This document shows positions 12,364-13,167 of a stretch of DNA of 13,167 nt, one piece after another (position 1 is the stretch's first letter; every line of letters starts with the position of its first letter). The notes under the pieces were generated by a model, which had not been told where the DNA came from, did no database searches, and saw only the letters and a program-made list of their open reading frames with translations. The translations under genes and the position numbers were made by a program. Origin of the DNA: Clostridia bacterium (lineage in GTDB: Bacteria > Bacillota > Clostridia > Lachnospirales > WQUN01); the NCBI GenBank assembly GCA_025997155.1, contig BNUF01000060.1, positions 1 to 13,167 on the forward strand, written 5' to 3'.

Positions 12364-12792
12364 ATGGGAGCGTTTGAGGATTTTATTAAAGAAGCTGGAA
12401 CAGGGAGTATGTTTAAGGATTTTAGTAACGACATTCCGTTGGCAACCAACGAAGCCTATTGGGCTGAGGGTATTTTACAAAGTAAAGCGAATGCATTCAG
12501 TGAGGTGCACAAAGAACTCTTTTGTAAATCTTTTAATGATGCCAAAAAGATTTTTGAGATGTTTGCGGAGTATTGTCTCGAAGATGAACTTACCAAGGCT
12601 ATAGTCATAAGTTATGGAAGTCTTGAAATAGAAGTTGCCGATAGTGGAGATTTTTATATTATATTCCGTCTTAACAATGGTTTTGAGGTCTGTGTTGAAG
12701 AACTGAGCTTGACATACAAAGACCCAATTCAAATCCTTAGTTTTATGGAAACCTATCTCAAGTCTATAGCGCAGAAGTATTCGTCAAAATAG
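12364..12792 (+). CDS. Hypothetical acidic protein, 142 residues
   Basis: The frame reaches back to an ATG at 12337, but GGAGGG (12351-12356) lies seven bases before the ATG at 12364, which is the better start (MGAFEDFIKEAGTGSMF). The protein is acidic and soluble, with no signal peptide. It has an N-terminal helical half (residues 1-75, including FNDAKKIFEMFAEYCLEDEL), a small beta sheet (AIVISYGSLEIEVAD, FYIIFRLNNGFEVCVEEL) and a C-terminal helix. The size, acidity and isolated position recall small immunity-type proteins, but no family is recognised and this is only a guess. It is separated from the upstream frame by a terminator. I see no terminator after it. Confidence 0.65.
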   Translation: MGAFEDFIKEAGTGSMFKDFSNDIPLATNEAYWAEGILQSKANAFSEVHKELFCKSFNDAKKIFEMFAEYCLEDELTKAIVISYGSLEIEVADSGDFYIIFRLNNGFEVCVEELSLTYKDPIQILSFMETYLKSIAQKYSSK

Positions 12793-12835
12793 TATCCTGT
12801 ACAAAATCCAGTAAAAACAGTACGTTCAGATGCTA

Positions 12836-12938
12836 AGGAATTGTGAATAAATAACTTGAACAACTGTGTAAACACAAATTTAATATATACAGAGTTCCTA
12901 ATCAAACGCTTTGTAGCATTTATTTATTCACAATTCCT
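12836..12938. repeat. 103-bp element with perfect 19-bp inverted terminal repeats
   Basis: AGGAATTGTGAATAAATAA (12836-12854) is exactly complementary to 12920-12938. The 65-base interior is AT-rich, has a small inner hairpin (TGTG/CACA, 12865-12876) and no gene. It fits a MITE-like element or a long RNA hairpin. Beyond the arms, ATGC (12830-12833) and GCAT (12943-12946) are also complementary, so the ends may reach further. No sure target-site duplication was found. The rest of 12793-13167 holds only a 37-codon startless open stretch (12941-13054, ending VDSVCGYWVMS) and AT-rich DNA with no supported gene. Confidence 0.6.
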
Positions 12939-13167
12939 AAGGGCATACGTTTCCGATTTTCGCTAAAGTTAAAACTCTATATTTTATCGAGGTTTTACCG
13001 ATAGGGTGGGGCGGGTACGTTGACAGTGTCTGTGGCTATTGGGTAATGTCATAAAATAGTTGAAACATCAAAAACCCTACCAAAGAAAAACGTATTTATG
13101 AATGTTCCAACAACAGCCTTATGAATGCTTTTGTCTTTCGAAAAACATATGGTTTTACGACAGAGTC

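Noticed and set aside
13121..13167. ATG-initiated frame running off the right edge
   Set aside because: Only 15 codons are visible and no ribosome site precedes it, so it cannot be supported as a partial gene.
1..13167. CRISPR array, tRNA, rRNA, integrase or transposase genes
   Set aside because: No regularly spaced repeats, cloverleaf or rRNA segments, and no recombinase motifs were found on either strand.

Overview
The window looks like chromosomal or integrated accessory DNA of a low-GC Gram-positive anaerobe, most likely a Clostridia member. The pointers are AT-rich intergenic DNA, strong AGGAGG-type ribosome sites, GTG and TTG starts, TTGACT-17-TATAAT promoters, U-tailed intrinsic terminators, DUF5104-type lipoproteins, a DUF3848 protein and a secreted carbohydrate-binding/calcium-repeat protein. 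No rRNA, tRNA, CRISPR array, integrase or transposase gene was found. Every supported gene is on the + strand.

Region 1 (1-6770) is a run of mostly small accessory genes built around RNA repair. The tail of an unknown gene is followed by a tandem pair of acidic paralogues of unknown function (131-1198), then a first RtcB RNA ligase (1257-2474) with its own near-consensus promoter and a terminator. Next come small unknown genes, several decayed or duplicated (2595-3996), and a DUF3848 protein (4138-4437). A bacterial poly(ADP-ribose) glycohydrolase-type macrodomain protein (4538-5362) and a second, complete RtcB (5524-6723) follow, with a terminator at 6739. Between the last two lies a remnant of a DtxR/MntR-type metalloregulator whose stop codon overlaps the rtcB2 start. 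The inferred theme is repair of damaged RNA combined with removal of ADP-ribose. Both ligases keep their metal-binding residues and guanylylation histidine, and the glycohydrolase keeps its GGG...QEE signature.

Region 2 (6771-12792) concerns the cell envelope. A promoter at 6870-6898 drives a secreted protein with a signal peptide, two carbohydrate-binding-like domains, thrombospondin type-3 calcium repeats and a degenerate vWA-like domain. It is broken by a frameshift in a C run, an in-frame TGA and a frameshift in an A run. Two related DUF5104-type lipoproteins follow (9666-10172 and 11321-11896), separated by a decayed reading frame, an inverted-repeat element and a one-helix membrane protein. 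A small Gly/Arg-rich frame lies between two strong terminators (11951-12291), and the last intact gene is an unknown 142-residue protein.

Region 3 (12793-13167) has no convincing gene but holds an element of about 103 bp bounded by a perfect 19-bp inverted repeat.

The many lesions (frameshifts, stops, truncated domains, duplicated fragments) show either an actively decaying accessory region or, for the homopolymer cases, residual assembly errors. The best candidate for a new system is the twin RtcB / macrodomain glycohydrolase cluster with its acidic partner proteins.
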